This document shows, piece after piece, positions 41,602 to 50,296 of a DNA stretch of 64,000 nucleotides. The notes under the pieces are model-generated. The model made no database searches. It had not been told where the DNA came from and saw only the letters and a program-made list of their open reading frames with translations. Position numbers and translations under genes: made by a program. Numbering within the stretch: the stretch's first letter is position 1; the number at the start of each line of letters is the position of its first letter. The stretch lies in assembly GCA_963835735.1 (NCBI GenBank), contig CAWIGP010000003.1, forward strand, positions 62,001-126,000. The letters run 5' to 3'. The stretch is from DASQMT01 sp963835735. GTDB taxonomy: Bacteria > Actinomycetota > Thermoleophilia > Solirubrobacterales > Solirubrobacteraceae.

Positions 41602-41946
41602 ATGCCCTACATCGACATCCAGGACGGATCGACCACCCTCAACGACTCGAATCCCAGCCACCAGTTCTCGCTCTTCGAGGTTCCGAACGCGGACCTCGGC
41701 GAGCGCCCGGTCCTGACGTTTCGGGTCAACCCCAACCCGGATCCGACCGTCACGCTGCAGATGACGCTCAACGGCGACCTCATCGTGGATCAGGTGTTCG
41801 ACTCCAGCCAGGCTCGGGCGTGGCAGGAGATCGTCGAGGATACCGCGCTGCTCGCGCCCCCGGCCGACAACATCCTGATCGCGGAGAGGATCGGCGGCAC
41901 CGGAGAGGTCTCGGTCTCGGACGTCGTGCTGACGTACAAGACCTGA
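41602..41946 (+). CDS. Hypothetical beta-rich small protein (114 aa)
   Basis: ATG 41602 follows AAAGGAG at 7-8 nt. The 114-residue product (MPYIDIQDGSTTLNDSNPSH) has alternating hydrophobic residues suggesting a beta-sandwich (VLTFRVNPNPDPTVTLQMTL, EVSVSDVVLTYKT) and no signal peptide or Cys. No family recognised. A hairpin follows, so it is a single-gene unit. Confidence 0.65.
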   Translation: MPYIDIQDGSTTLNDSNPSHQFSLFEVPNADLGERPVLTFRVNPNPDPTVTLQMTLNGDLIVDQVFDSSQARAWQEIVEDTALLAPPADNILIAERIGGTGEVSVSDVVLTYKT

Positions 41947-41971
41947 GCCGATCCGTCTGCCTGGAGCGGAC

Positions 41972-42002
41972 CGCCCCCGCCGGGCTTCTGGCCGGCGGGG
42001 CG
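41972..42002 (+). terminator. Hairpin terminator after the 114-aa gene
   Basis: CGCCCCCGCCGG and CCGGCGGGGCG pair with one bulged C around GCTTCTGG, 26 bp after the stop, followed by TCCGTTTC. Confidence 0.55.
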
Positions 42003-42312
42003 TCCGTTTCCCACATCGACGTCGGACACCTCGAGCGTCAACGCCGACGAACCAGCGGGGCCGTCGTCACGGGAGTCAGCGAGACCCGCTAGTCCCCGGG
42101 CGGCGAGCGATTAGCACACCGTAGCCGAGCGCGCTGCCGGCGACGGCATCCCCTGCCGCGGCCGTGATCGCCAGGCCGCGCTCGGTCGCGCCGCCCGCTG
42201 CCGTGCCGCTTGGAGGCACAACGAGCGGTCCGGCGAGTACGTTCGTCGCGACTGCCAGCAGGCGATCGCGAAAGTGGCGCGCGGGCCGAAGCTCGCGGCA
42301 TAAGCTCGGCGC
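42003..42312. other. Intergenic region with no recognisable gene
   Basis: About 310 bp. Frames on the minus strand are Arg/Ala-rich without family similarity. Nothing supportable is seen. Confidence 0.45.
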
Positions 42313-42656
42313 GTGGCTAGGCGGGTTCTCATCGCGGTGGCGGTGATAGGCGTCGCGTATGGAGTCGGGTGTATGAGCCACGCCGCCCTCAACGATCCGT
42401 GCGTGTCCAGCCACGCGCGAGAGATCGACCGCTACCACTACGTCGAAAAGTGGTCCCCGCACGAACGAACTGCCGGGTCACGACACCCAGCGGTGCGAGC
42501 CGGATCGAGTCGGGCTCCTCGGAGGTGATTCTGGCGACCTTTGCGCTCACGCTGGTGGTGGGAGTCGCGCTCGTGCGCAGGGCCGCTCGGGCGGTCCGCG
42601 CACTTGGGATTCTCGCGGCGGGCGCTGCCGCGTTCCTGGTGACCTTCATCGTCTGA
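42313..42656 (+). pseudogene. Two-helix membrane protein, probable frameshift
   Basis: GTG 42313 encodes an N-terminal helix (ARRVLIAVAVIGVAYGVGC) and NDPCVSSHAREIDRYHYVEK. Near 42455 the meaningful sequence moves to another frame, TNCRVTTPSGASRIESGSSE followed by two hydrophobic segments (VILATFALTLVVGVALV and ALGILAAGAAAFLVTFIV). Together they read like one small membrane protein of about 114 residues. The alternative is two independent short frames. Confidence 0.5.
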
Positions 42657-42968
42657 CCGTCGCTGCTCGTTGGAGGCAGATGCGATGGCGACGGCGTGCC
42701 AGCCGTGAGTGCCGCTGGCAAGGCGAAAGCGGCAGCGGATGTCGCGGCGGCTGTCGCCATCTGGGCCGTGCTTTGCATCGAGACCGACAGCACACAACTA
42801 CCCCCGGCGGCGCGCCGTCGACCGCCAATTGCGAGCGGCACGGCGTGAGTTACATGGACAAATGTTCAGTACGCGACGCTGGGCCGAACCGGAAGTTCCG
42901 CCGGTCAGCCCGGCGTTCGTTCGTCGGCTTGTCCTCTACCGCCGGGTCTCCGGCAGCAAGGATTCACA
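42657..42968. other. Intergenic region with no recognisable gene
   Basis: About 310 bp, lower GC, with no family-like frame. It carries the promoter for the following secreted-protein gene but no clear -35/-10 is assigned. Confidence 0.45.
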
Positions 42969-43463
42969 TTGCGACGGATTGTTTCTGTTCTGGCCCTGAC
43001 GCTGGGATCGGTGCTGTCTCTCGCCGGATCAGCGAGCGCCGCGTCGCAGACGGTTCAAGGGTCCGGTGACATCGACAAGATGGTGGTCAACAACGCCAAG
43101 ACTGCGCTCAAGGTCAACCTTTTCGGCTTCGGGCCGCCCTGCGACGCCCACTACATGAAGGTCGTCCTGGACTGGGGGACGAAGGCCGGCTATGAGATCT
43201 CGAACGGCTGCTACCCCGGCGCGACATGGGCGAAGAGCCTGTCCTACCTACCGGACCGGTCCAAGCCCGAGGGTGCCAAGATGGTGACTTGCCCGAAGCT
43301 TCGGTTCAGCTATTCCGAGGCCGACAAGTCCCACCGGGCCTATGTGCCCCGAACCTGCATTCCGAAGGCGGGCAACCGGGTGAAGGTGCGTGCCTCCGGC
43401 GACAACTACGGATCGGTGACGGGCGGCGAAGCAGGGCCGACGCGATCGCTTCGGCGGGGGTGA
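42969..43463 (+). CDS. Secreted hypothetical protein (164 aa)
   Basis: TTG 42969, with AAGGA about 8 nt upstream, begins a signal peptide (RRIVSVLALTLGSVLSLAGS, cleavage near ASA-AS). The mature part has four Cys residues (FGPPCDAHY, SNGCYPGATW, VTCPKLRF, PRTCIPKAG) likely forming two disulfides. No family recognised. Confidence 0.65.
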   Translation: MRRIVSVLALTLGSVLSLAGSASAASQTVQGSGDIDKMVVNNAKTALKVNLFGFGPPCDAHYMKVVLDWGTKAGYEISNGCYPGATWAKSLSYLPDRSKPEGAKMVTCPKLRFSYSEADKSHRAYVPRTCIPKAGNRVKVRASGDNYGSVTGGEAGPTRSLRRG

Positions 43464-43831
43464 GCGGGACCGCCCCGCTCTCCAGCACACGAGCCAGAAG
43501 CGCCCGAGGCCCGCGGCCACCTTTCGACGCGGGCCGCGGCGGCCAATGGAAAGGCGATCTTCTGGACCGGCGGGCAGAGCGCGCTGTCGCTTCGAGGCAG
43601 TTGGAGCAGTGCGCCGCGTCGTCAAGCGAGTGCTCCGGTTCGCGCGAAGCGGCACTCACGCGCAGCGCGGATCGAGCCGCACCTCTGACTGCATGTAGCT
43701 CGGTACCTGCCTGGTCGTGTGCAGCGCGATCGTGGTCTCGATGCGGCGCATCTGGCTCAGGACGCACGCGCTAAACGGGGCCCGCGAGACGGCGAGACGA
43801 TTGCTTGATCCGGCCGCTCGATCACCCGACG
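43464..43831. other. Intergenic region with no confident gene
   Basis: About 370 bp. On the minus strand around 43690-43760 a frame reads LSQMRRIETTIALHTTRQVP, which could be the end of a lost regulator, but it is too short to call. Confidence 0.4.
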
Positions 43832-44713
43832 TCACGCGGCGACCGCCAGCACCACCTTGCCCCGCCGGCCTTGCTCCAGGCTGCGCGCGAACGCCTCGCG
43901 CGCCGAAGTGAGCGGAAAGACCTCGACGAGCGGGGGACGCAGATCGCCGCCATCTATCTGCCTCGCGAGCGAGCCGAGCTGGTCGCGATTCGGCTCGACT
44001 ATGAAGTACACGCCTCCCTCGGGCGGCTCCTCGGCCACCGAGACCAGTCGCCCGCCGGCACGCAGCACGGCGCGGGAGCGACGCAACCGCTCGCCGCCGA
44101 CGGTGTCGAAGACGACGTCGACGGGTTCCACGGCGTCCTCGAGGCCCTCCGCCGCGTCCACCACCTCGTGTGCGCCGAGGTCGAGGACGAAATCCAGGTT
44201 CGCCGCCGATGCGCTCCCGATCACGCGCGCGCCGGCCGCGCGGGCGAGTTGCACCGCGAAGCCGCCGACGTTGCCTGCGGCACCGTGGATCAGCACGCGC
44301 TCGCCGGCGTCGAGCCGGCCGTGGTCGAACAGCCCTTGCCAGGCGCTGAGCGCGGGCAGCGGGATCGCGGCGCTCTCGGCGTGCCCGAGCGCCTGCGGCC
44401 TGGGCACCAGCAGTTCGGCGGGCACCGTGGTGTAGTCGGCCGCGACGCCATCGCGGTCGAACGGGGTCAGCGCGAACACCTCGTCACCGGCGGCGACGCC
44501 GGCGACGCCCGTGCCGACTTCCTCGACCACTCCGGAGAGTTCGTAGGACGGGATCGCCGGCAGACGGTCCACCGGCCATTCCAGCTCGCCGCGGGTGATC
44601 GCCGCCGCGTATACGCGGACGAGCGCATCCGCCGGACCGGGTCGTGGCCTGTCGGCCTCCTCGACCGCGAGCTGCTCCGGACCACCCGCCGCGCGCAGCC
44701 GGACGACGCGCAT
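43832..44713 (-). CDS. NADP-dependent quinone oxidoreductase (MDR/zinc-free ADH)
   Basis: A 293-residue medium-chain dehydrogenase/reductase: GroES-like N-terminal domain (VRVYAAAITRGELEWPVDRL, IPSYELSGVVEEVGTG), then Rossmann fold (GERVLIHGAAGNVGGFAVQL). Zinc ligands are absent. It belongs with quinone oxidoreductase-like enzymes that reduce enones and quinones using NADPH. ATG 44713 overlaps the cupin stop (TGATG). Confidence 0.88.
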   Translation of the reverse strand: MRVVRLRAAGGPEQLAVEEADRPRPGPADALVRVYAAAITRGELEWPVDRLPAIPSYELSGVVEEVGTGVAGVAAGDEVFALTPFDRDGVAADYTTVPAELLVPRPQALGHAESAAIPLPALSAWQGLFDHGRLDAGERVLIHGAAGNVGGFAVQLARAAGARVIGSASAANLDFVLDLGAHEVVDAAEGLEDAVEPVDVVFDTVGGERLRRSRAVLRAGGRLVSVAEEPPEGGVYFIVEPNRDQLGSLARQIDGGDLRPPLVEVFPLTSAREAFARSLEQGRRGKVVLAVAA

Positions 44714-45021
44714 CACGAGTCACCGTCGTAGACGGTCGGGGACTCACCCTCGCCGAGAACGAAGAAGGCGAGCAGGCTCGCCGGGAACTCCTCGCTCGCA
44801 TTGCGCGACACGGCGTGGAGCGCGCCCGGTGGCTCGTAGAACGAGTCCCCCGCCTTGAGCACGACCGGGTCGTGATCATCGATCCCGAAGATCACGCTGC
44901 CCTCGATCACATACACGTACGCTCCGGCCGGGTGGCGGTGAACGCGCGAGAACCCGCCCGGCTCGTAGTCGACGCGGACGGCGTTGACGGCGAGCCCATC
45001 GCGCGACGGCTGGTTGAGCAC
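44713..45021 (-). CDS. Cupin domain protein, 5' end disrupted by the 164-bp repeat
   Basis: The cupin core is complete: VDYEPGGFSRVHRHPAGAYV, VIEGSVIFGIDDHDPVVLKA, FYEPPGALHAVSRNAS. The sequence upstream of residue ERVTDV joins the 164-bp duplicated segment at 45054 out of frame, so the native start has been lost or moved. GTG 45021 (102 aa) is the best remaining start, without a strong ribosome binding site. It is coupled to the oxidoreductase gene. Confidence 0.65.
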   Translation of the reverse strand: MLNQPSRDGLAVNAVRVDYEPGGFSRVHRHPAGAYVYVIEGSVIFGIDDHDPVVLKAGDSFYEPPGALHAVSRNASEEFPASLLAFFVLGEGESPTVYDGDS

Positions 45022-45053
45022 GTCGGTGACGCGCTCGCCGGTGTCAGAGTCGG

Positions 45054-45217
45054 GCCGCGGTTGCCGATGCGGCGCTGGAGGTCGAGCAGCGTCGCGGCGC
45101 TCGACGGCGCCGCGGCGCCGGCGCCCGGCGACTGTGGCTCCGCTGCGTCCGGCTCGCGGTCCGCGGTTCGTGTGGCGCGGCTGCCCAATGTGACCTCGCG
45201 GCGAGCCTACAGATTCG
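45054..45217. repeat. 164-bp exact direct repeat, copy 2
   Basis: Identical to 37328-37491. It carries a second copy of the metallopeptidase start (MGSRATRTADREPD) and effector-like motif to IGNRG, then enters unrelated sequence (PTLTPASASP) and stops at 44907. It sits directly against the truncated cupin gene. Confidence 0.85.
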
Positions 45218-45357
45218 GCTGGGCGATCGCCCTGCACCGCACGGTCGGCCCCAACGTGGACGGGTCGGGATGTCGGTGGCGGTCTGAACGGTGGTGCTCG
45301 CGCCGACCTGCGTGTGGACGAGCTTGCTGCGTCGGTTGACCTGACCTCCGTCCTGGT

Positions 45358-45711
45358 TCAGTCGACCACGACCAGGAACGGCTTCCCCTTCTCAACCACG
45401 AACGTGGCGAGCTGCACAGCGTTCCCGTCCCCGACGTTTCTGACCGAGTGAACCGTCTCGGCCGGCACCATCAGGGCTTCGCCGGCGTTGTACGTCTTCG
45501 CCGGTTGACCCTCGATCTGGAACTCCAGCGAGCCTTCGAGGACGTAGATGATCTCCTCGCCCGGATGCTTGTGCTTGATGGAAGGATGTTCCGGGCTGAT
45601 CTCGACGAGGTCCTGGATGACCTCGCGTCCAGGGGCGCTGAGATCGTGCCGCTGCAGATCGGTGCTCCGGAGTCCGGGCGCCTCGGTCGGGGTGTTTGCG
45701 CTTGTCGACAT
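45358..45711 (-). CDS. Cupin domain protein
   Basis: A 117-residue single cupin: VEISPEHPSIKHKHPGEEII (motif 1 with two His and Glu), YVLEGSLEFQIEGQPAKTYN, and EALMVPAETVHSVRNVGDGN (motif 2 His). ATG 45711 has GGAG 8 nt upstream. The last strand, FVVEKGKPFLVVVD, is typical of QdoI-like small cupins. Function unknown. Confidence 0.85.
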   Translation of the reverse strand: MSTSANTPTEAPGLRSTDLQRHDLSAPGREVIQDLVEISPEHPSIKHKHPGEEIIYVLEGSLEFQIEGQPAKTYNAGEALMVPAETVHSVRNVGDGNAVQLATFVVEKGKPFLVVVD

Positions 45712-45823
45712 GTCGGTCGCTCCGTCGGGTTGCGAGATGAGCACAGGGGCGCTCAAGGCTGACTGGACGCCGTCTGGATCGGTTGTGGCGATGCCAACGT
45801 GGAACGGTGAAGTGGGCACCTTC

Positions 45824-47037
45824 TCATGCGGCACGAGGCACGTCCACGAATGACAACTTCTCATGCGCAGGAGGCATTTCCACGAATGACGGATTCATCT
45901 CTGAGACTGAATTCGCCCCAACCAGAGCCAGTGTCCGGTTGATGTCAGTTCTAAGCAGTTCCAGAAGGTGTCGCACGGTGGGTTCGCCACCGATAGCAAG
46001 AGCCATGGCGTACGGCCGTCCAAAGAGCACAGCGCGAGCCCCCAACGCGAGCGCCTTTAGTACGTCGCCACCGTCACGCACGCCGCCGTCGAGGAGGATC
46101 TCAGCCGATCCACCGATGGCAGCGACCACATCAGGCAACGCACGCATGGTGCCCATCTCTCCGTCGAGTGCAAGGCCACCGTGGTTTGACACGACGACGG
46201 CCGCCGCGCCATGGTCGACCGCCCGTCGAGCATCGTCCGGACGAACAATGCCCTTTATCACCAACGGGCCGGGCCATGCTTCGCGGATCCACTCGAAATC
46301 GTCCCACTGGGGCGTGTAGATCTCCTGGCGCCGACCGATGCCGAGGGCGCTGTTGGCGACACCCAGTTGCAGACCGTCGCGAATGAACCTCAGTAGCCAG
46401 CCGGGCCTTGTGACCAACTCGGGCCCGTACTGGATAGCGGTCTGGAGGTTGATCCCCAAGGGTGAATGCGACTTCGGGTTTACCCCACAGTCGGCGGTGA
46501 CAACCAAGGCTTGACAACGCTGCTCGACCGCTTCGGCGATCACCTGCTCTGCTCGCTCACGGCCCTCGAACATGTAGAGCTGCGCCAAGATCGGACCCTG
46601 GGGGCAGGCTGCACGGACCTCCGTAAGCGAGTGGCCCGCTGACATGCTTACGGCCGCGGCCGTCCCCGCTCCCGCAGCCGCCCGTGCCGCACCCTTGGCC
46701 CCTGCGGGGTGAAGAACACGCAAGCCCCCACCGGGCTGAGGAGCAGCGGCATGGAAAGGGGGATCCCGAGAACCGTCGTCGCTAGGTCACGGTCCGGTCG
46801 GGCCGCTGCCGCGAAGGGGCGAAACTTCACCTCGTCGAATGCCTGAAGATTTGCTGCAAGGGTTCGACTTTGACCCGTCCCCCCTGCAACTTCCGTGAAC
46901 TGGGATCGAGGGAGTCGACGCTTCGCAAGTCGCTGAACGCCGGCAAAGTCGTCAAAACGATCTCTTCTGTGTACCGGCGGCGCGGGGGACAATCCCTCCA
47001 CTGTCGTGGTGAGCTCACCAGTCGTGCGTCCCTTCAT
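45824..47037 (-). pseudogene. FMN-dependent alpha-hydroxy-acid oxidase, frameshifted
   Basis: ATG 47037 starts KGRTTGELTTTVEGLSPAPP, and RFDDFAGVQRLAKRRLPRSQ and FRPFAAAARPDRDLATTVLG are the LldD/lactate monooxygenase N-terminus. Near 46730 a run of five C (six expected) shifts the frame; RVLHPAGAKGAARAAAGAGT and MSAGHSLTEVRAACPQGPIL continue in the other frame to 45824. FMN and active-site segments (VIKGIVRPDDARRAVDHGAA, VVVSNHGGLALDG, EILLDGGVRDGGDVLKALAL) are present. The usual Arg of SNHGGRQLD is Leu. A homopolymer sequencing error is quite possible. Confidence 0.78.
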
Positions 47038-47460
47038 GAGCGCGCCTCGACAAAGGGCGCGGACGGTAGCCGGCGAGACGCAGGTCGGGAGGTCCAAAGA
47101 TTCGGAGAACCGGAGATTCGAGAATCGGCACTGGTCACCTTGACTCCTAAGTCGAGCGATTTCTCGGACGTGCTGTGATGATCCGGGTCAGAACCATCGC
47201 TGTCATCGGCCCAGAGGTGACTCTTCGCGTACGCCGTCAGGCGTAGGTGTTCTGGCTCGGTGGCCGCTCCTTCGTAGAGACGACTCAGGCAGACGCGACA
47301 CTCATCGCCGATCGCCGATCAGTTCCGGTACTCGCGCTAAGCGCAACTCCGCGACCGAGTCGCTGGACTGCCCCTGGCAGGCGAAAGATCAGCGCGTTGC
47401 AGCCGCTGGGTACGAGGCGTAGGGTCGGACGAGGCGACCCCCCACACGGAAGGCGCGATC
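47038..47460. other. Intergenic region with no recognisable gene
   Basis: About 420 bp holding the upstream regions of the minus-strand oxidase and the plus-strand 60-residue gene. No family-like frame, repeat or terminator was found. Confidence 0.45.
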
Positions 47461-47643
47461 ATGTTCCGCAGCTTGTTCTCCCGAGTTCGGGAGTTGACGT
47501 TGCCGAAAGAGGAGCGACAGGCGGCTCGTGCGCAACGGCGCCAGCGCGAGAGCGAGAAGATCGCTGCTACACGCGCGGCTGCGGTGCAGGCGGAGAGTCA
47601 CTCGCGGCATTCCGGAGGCCCGCACAAGAATTGGCCGGGATAG
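47461..47643 (+). CDS. Small Arg/Ala-rich hypothetical protein (60 aa)
   Basis: ATG 47461 with AAGG 7 nt upstream encodes a charged, largely helical 60-residue protein (MFRSLFSRVRELTLPKEERQ). No family recognised. It sits 31 bp before the USP-like gene. Confidence 0.5.
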   Translation: MFRSLFSRVRELTLPKEERQAARAQRRQRESEKIAATRAAAVQAESHSRHSGGPHKNWPG

Positions 47644-47674
47644 CAGCGGTCGGCAAGAGCCGAGCGAGTAGCCG

Positions 47675-48124
47675 ATGTCCGCGCGAAACACCCGGGTCCT
47701 TGTCGTCGCGAACCGGACGGCGGCTACGCACCGTCTGATCGAGGCGATACGCGCCCGCGCCAAGGATGGTCCCTGCGAGTTCGCTCTGTTGATCCCCGAC
47801 GTGACCGACCGTAAAGCGGCCGACTGGACGCTTGAGACGGCGCTCCGACTGATGGAGCCGGCCGCGGGAGGCAATGTGGAAGGCCTGGTTGGCGGCCCCG
47901 ACCCGTTTGAGTCCGTCCAGGACGCGGTGCGGCAGGGCAACTTCGACGAGATCATCATCTCGACGCTGCCCAGACGAATGTCGAAGTGGTTGCGGCGGGA
48001 TCTGCCGCACCGTGTCGAGACGCTCGGGGTGCCTGTCACAGTCCTCTCACCCGAGACCGACCTCGAGCGCCTGCGAGAGGGAATGCGCGCGGCCGGTGGC
48101 GCCGGGGAGGGAGGCTTGGGCTAG
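47675..48124 (+). CDS. Universal-stress-protein-like domain protein
   Basis: A 149-residue alpha/beta protein with a nucleotide-binding-like start (RVLVVANRTAATHRLIEAIR), FDEIIISTLPRRMSKWLRRD and LGVPVTVLSPETDLERLREG. The layout fits USP/HUP-type domains common in actinobacteria, but the ATP loop (GxxGxxxxGS) is not clear. Confidence 0.68.
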   Translation: MSARNTRVLVVANRTAATHRLIEAIRARAKDGPCEFALLIPDVTDRKAADWTLETALRLMEPAAGGNVEGLVGGPDPFESVQDAVRQGNFDEIIISTLPRRMSKWLRRDLPHRVETLGVPVTVLSPETDLERLREGMRAAGGAGEGGLG

Positions 48125-48216
48125 TGACGGGATCGTCCGCCGGGCCACTGCGATGATCGGCTTGACCCCGCGGGCCGACAGCTCGCGGCGGTACTTGTCG
48201 CGGTCATCGGGCTCGA

Positions 48217-48759
48217 TCACGGGTGCGCCGCGAAGACGTGGGCGACGGCTCCGCCGCTGAAGACGGTGGTGCTCATCGGCTCGATGGTGAGCGGTGCGAG
48301 GAAGATCCGCTCGCCCGCGCCCAGGACGGCCGGGTGGATGAGAAGGCGGTACTCGTCGATCAAGCCGGTCTCGACCAGCGATCGGGCGAAGCGTGCCCCG
48401 CCGTGGGCGAGCAGGTATCCGTCTGAGCGCTCGTGCTTGAGCCGCGTGATGGCTTCGGCCAGGTCTCCGGCGGCAATCGTCGTCTCGCCCCAGTCGGCGG
48501 ACGCGAGCGAGTCCGAGAACACGACCTTGGGGATCTCGTTCATCGGCTTGGCGAACGGCCCGGAGGCGCCGGGCCAGTAGGCGGCCATCACCGCGTAGGT
48601 GGTGGCACCCATGAGATGCGCGCCTGCGTTGCCCACGGTCTCGACAGTCCAACTGAGGGCGTCATCGGTGCCTCCCGCAGCGATCCAGTCGGTGCTCCCG
48701 TCGATTGGTGCGACGTAGCCGTCGAGCGAGACGGACATCTTTAGGACCAGTGAGGCCAT
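48217..48759 (-). CDS. Dihydrofolate reductase family (RibD C-terminal) protein
   Basis: A 180-residue RibD_C-fold protein starting MASLVLKMSVSLDGYVAPID, then HLMGATTYAVMAAYWPG, DGYLLAHGGARFARSLVETG and LLIHPAVLGAGERIFL. Members reduce small NADPH-dependent substrates and are common in soil actinobacteria; true folate activity is unlikely. AGGAAG precedes ATG 48759. Confidence 0.85.
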   Translation of the reverse strand: MASLVLKMSVSLDGYVAPIDGSTDWIAAGGTDDALSWTVETVGNAGAHLMGATTYAVMAAYWPGASGPFAKPMNEIPKVVFSDSLASADWGETTIAAGDLAEAITRLKHERSDGYLLAHGGARFARSLVETGLIDEYRLLIHPAVLGAGERIFLAPLTIEPMSTTVFSGGAVAHVFAAHP

Positions 48760-48904
48760 GCGCCGCTTCCTTCCGGGGATGGATGACACGAACTGCTCGA
48801 GTAGATGCTGATGCAGGGCGCCGTGAAACGAGCTCCAAGTGGCGATTTGCAGGCCTTTCGTCCCTGGTGTCGGACCCTCCGTGAGAACCGCGGTGGTCGT
48901 CATG

Positions 48905-50296
48905 TCAGTCCTCGGCCGGCCGGACCGGGTGGGCGGAGATGATCGCCTCATTCGGGTCGTACGCGGCCTTGATCTCCTTCAGCCGCTCGTAGGAGCCGTG
49001 CGGGAGCACGACGTCGGCCTCGGCGGGGGTCTCGACGAAGTTGTAGTAGTCGTAGCCGGCGTGCCATGGGGCCGAGGCGTCCTTGAGGGCCTGTATGTGC
49101 GTGCGCACCGCGTCGCCCAGCTCTCGCGTCGGGGCGATGCCGCCGCCGAACAGCACGTACCCGGCATCGATCTTGGGCTGGGCTCCGCTCCCGGCGAGCT
49201 CCCGCCCGAGCGCGCCGCCGAGGTGGCGGAGCTCGATGCTCAGGAGCGGCGAGTCGACGTCCGGGCCCGCCAGGGTGACCAAAGTGTCGATCGCGCCGGC
49301 TGGGAGGTCGGCGAGGAACGCGCCGTCGCCCACCCCAGGCACGGGCTGCTCGGGGTCCATGTGCAGTTGACCCAGCGCGGACGCGGGGATCGTCGCGAAG
49401 GTGTCGAGCTCGGCGCCGAGCCCGCGCAGCGGACGTATCAGCTCGGCGCCCGCGAGCGCGTCGCCGAGGTACGCAGCCTCGATCAGCACGAATGACCGGC
49501 CCCGCAACATCGATGGAACCTCGTCAGCGGGCGGCAACCGCAGGATTCGCCCGAGCGAGGTGAGCTCGTCCGGGACCGTGTCGGTCCACTCGCGCCAGGC
49601 GTGCAGCACCTCCGAGCTGCGCTCGATCGGGAAGAACAGCGCTCCGGCATGGACCTCGGACACGGGGTACAGCCGCATCTCCAGCGCGGTCACGACGCCG
49701 AGGCTGCCGCCGCCGCCCCTCGCCGCCCAGAACAGGTCGGTCTCCTGGTCGGCGTCGGCGCGCACCAGGCGGCCGTCGGCCGTCACGATCTCGACCGCCG
49801 TCACGCTGTTCGCGGCGAGCCCGTAGCGTCGCGCCAGCCAGCCCATCCCGCCGCCCAGCGTGTACCCGATCACACCTACGTTCGGCGAGCTGCCCGCCAG
49901 TGCGGCGGGGCCATACTTACCCGCGGGGACGGTGACGTCCTCCCACTGAGCGCCGGCTTCGGCCCGAGCGGTGCGGGTCGCCGGGTCGATCTCCACCCGC
50001 CGCATCCGCGAGGTCTTCAGCAGCATTGCGCCCTCGAGCAGCTCCAGCGGAAGCGAGCCGTGACCGGTTCCCTGCGGCGCGATGCGCATCCCCTGCGAGG
50101 CGGCGAACCGCACCGCTCGGACCACGTCGACGACGGATTCGGCGATGACGACGACCGCGGGCCGTTGATCAGCGGCGAGGTCCCACGGTCGGCGCGCTTC
50201 GTCATAGCCGTCGTCGCCGAGCGTGAAGACGTCGCCGGCGATCATCGCCCTCAGCGTCTCGAACTTTGCGCGCGGGATGGTGTTAGAGGTGATCAT
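48905..50296 (-). CDS. FAD-binding oxidoreductase with BBE domain
   Basis: A 463-residue berberine-bridge-type flavoprotein. PCMH FAD-binding segments are VVVIAESVVDVVRAVRFAAS, GMRIAPQGTGHGSLPLELLE (candidate covalent-flavin His), VGVIGYTLGGGMGWLARRYG and TDLFWAARGGGGSLGVVTAL. The C-terminal BBE part ends YDPNEAIISAHPV. Such enzymes oxidise alcohols, amines or natural-product intermediates with O2. ATG 50296 overlaps the methyltransferase stop. Confidence 0.9.
   Translation of the reverse strand: MITSNTIPRAKFETLRAMIAGDVFTLGDDGYDEARRPWDLAADQRPAVVVIAESVVDVVRAVRFAASQGMRIAPQGTGHGSLPLELLEGAMLLKTSRMRRVEIDPATRTARAEAGAQWEDVTVPAGKYGPAALAGSSPNVGVIGYTLGGGMGWLARRYGLAANSVTAVEIVTADGRLVRADADQETDLFWAARGGGGSLGVVTALEMRLYPVSEVHAGALFFPIERSSEVLHAWREWTDTVPDELTSLGRILRLPPADEVPSMLRGRSFVLIEAAYLGDALAGAELIRPLRGLGAELDTFATIPASALGQLHMDPEQPVPGVGDGAFLADLPAGAIDTLVTLAGPDVDSPLLSIELRHLGGALGRELAGSGAQPKIDAGYVLFGGGIAPTRELGDAVRTHIQALKDASAPWHAGYDYYNFVETPAEADVVLPHGSYERLKEIKAAYDPNEAIISAHPVRPAED

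Noticed and set aside
42076..42462. Minus-strand 128-codon frame
   Set aside because: Low-complexity Ala/Gly/Arg product without ribosome binding site, opposite the two-helix membrane gene.
43690..43760. Possible end of a regulator on the minus strand
   Set aside because: Too short to support a family assignment.
37328..45217. Composite transposon bounded by the 164-bp repeats
   Set aside because: The repeats have no inverted-repeat ends, encode the start of a cellular gene and no transposase lies between them.
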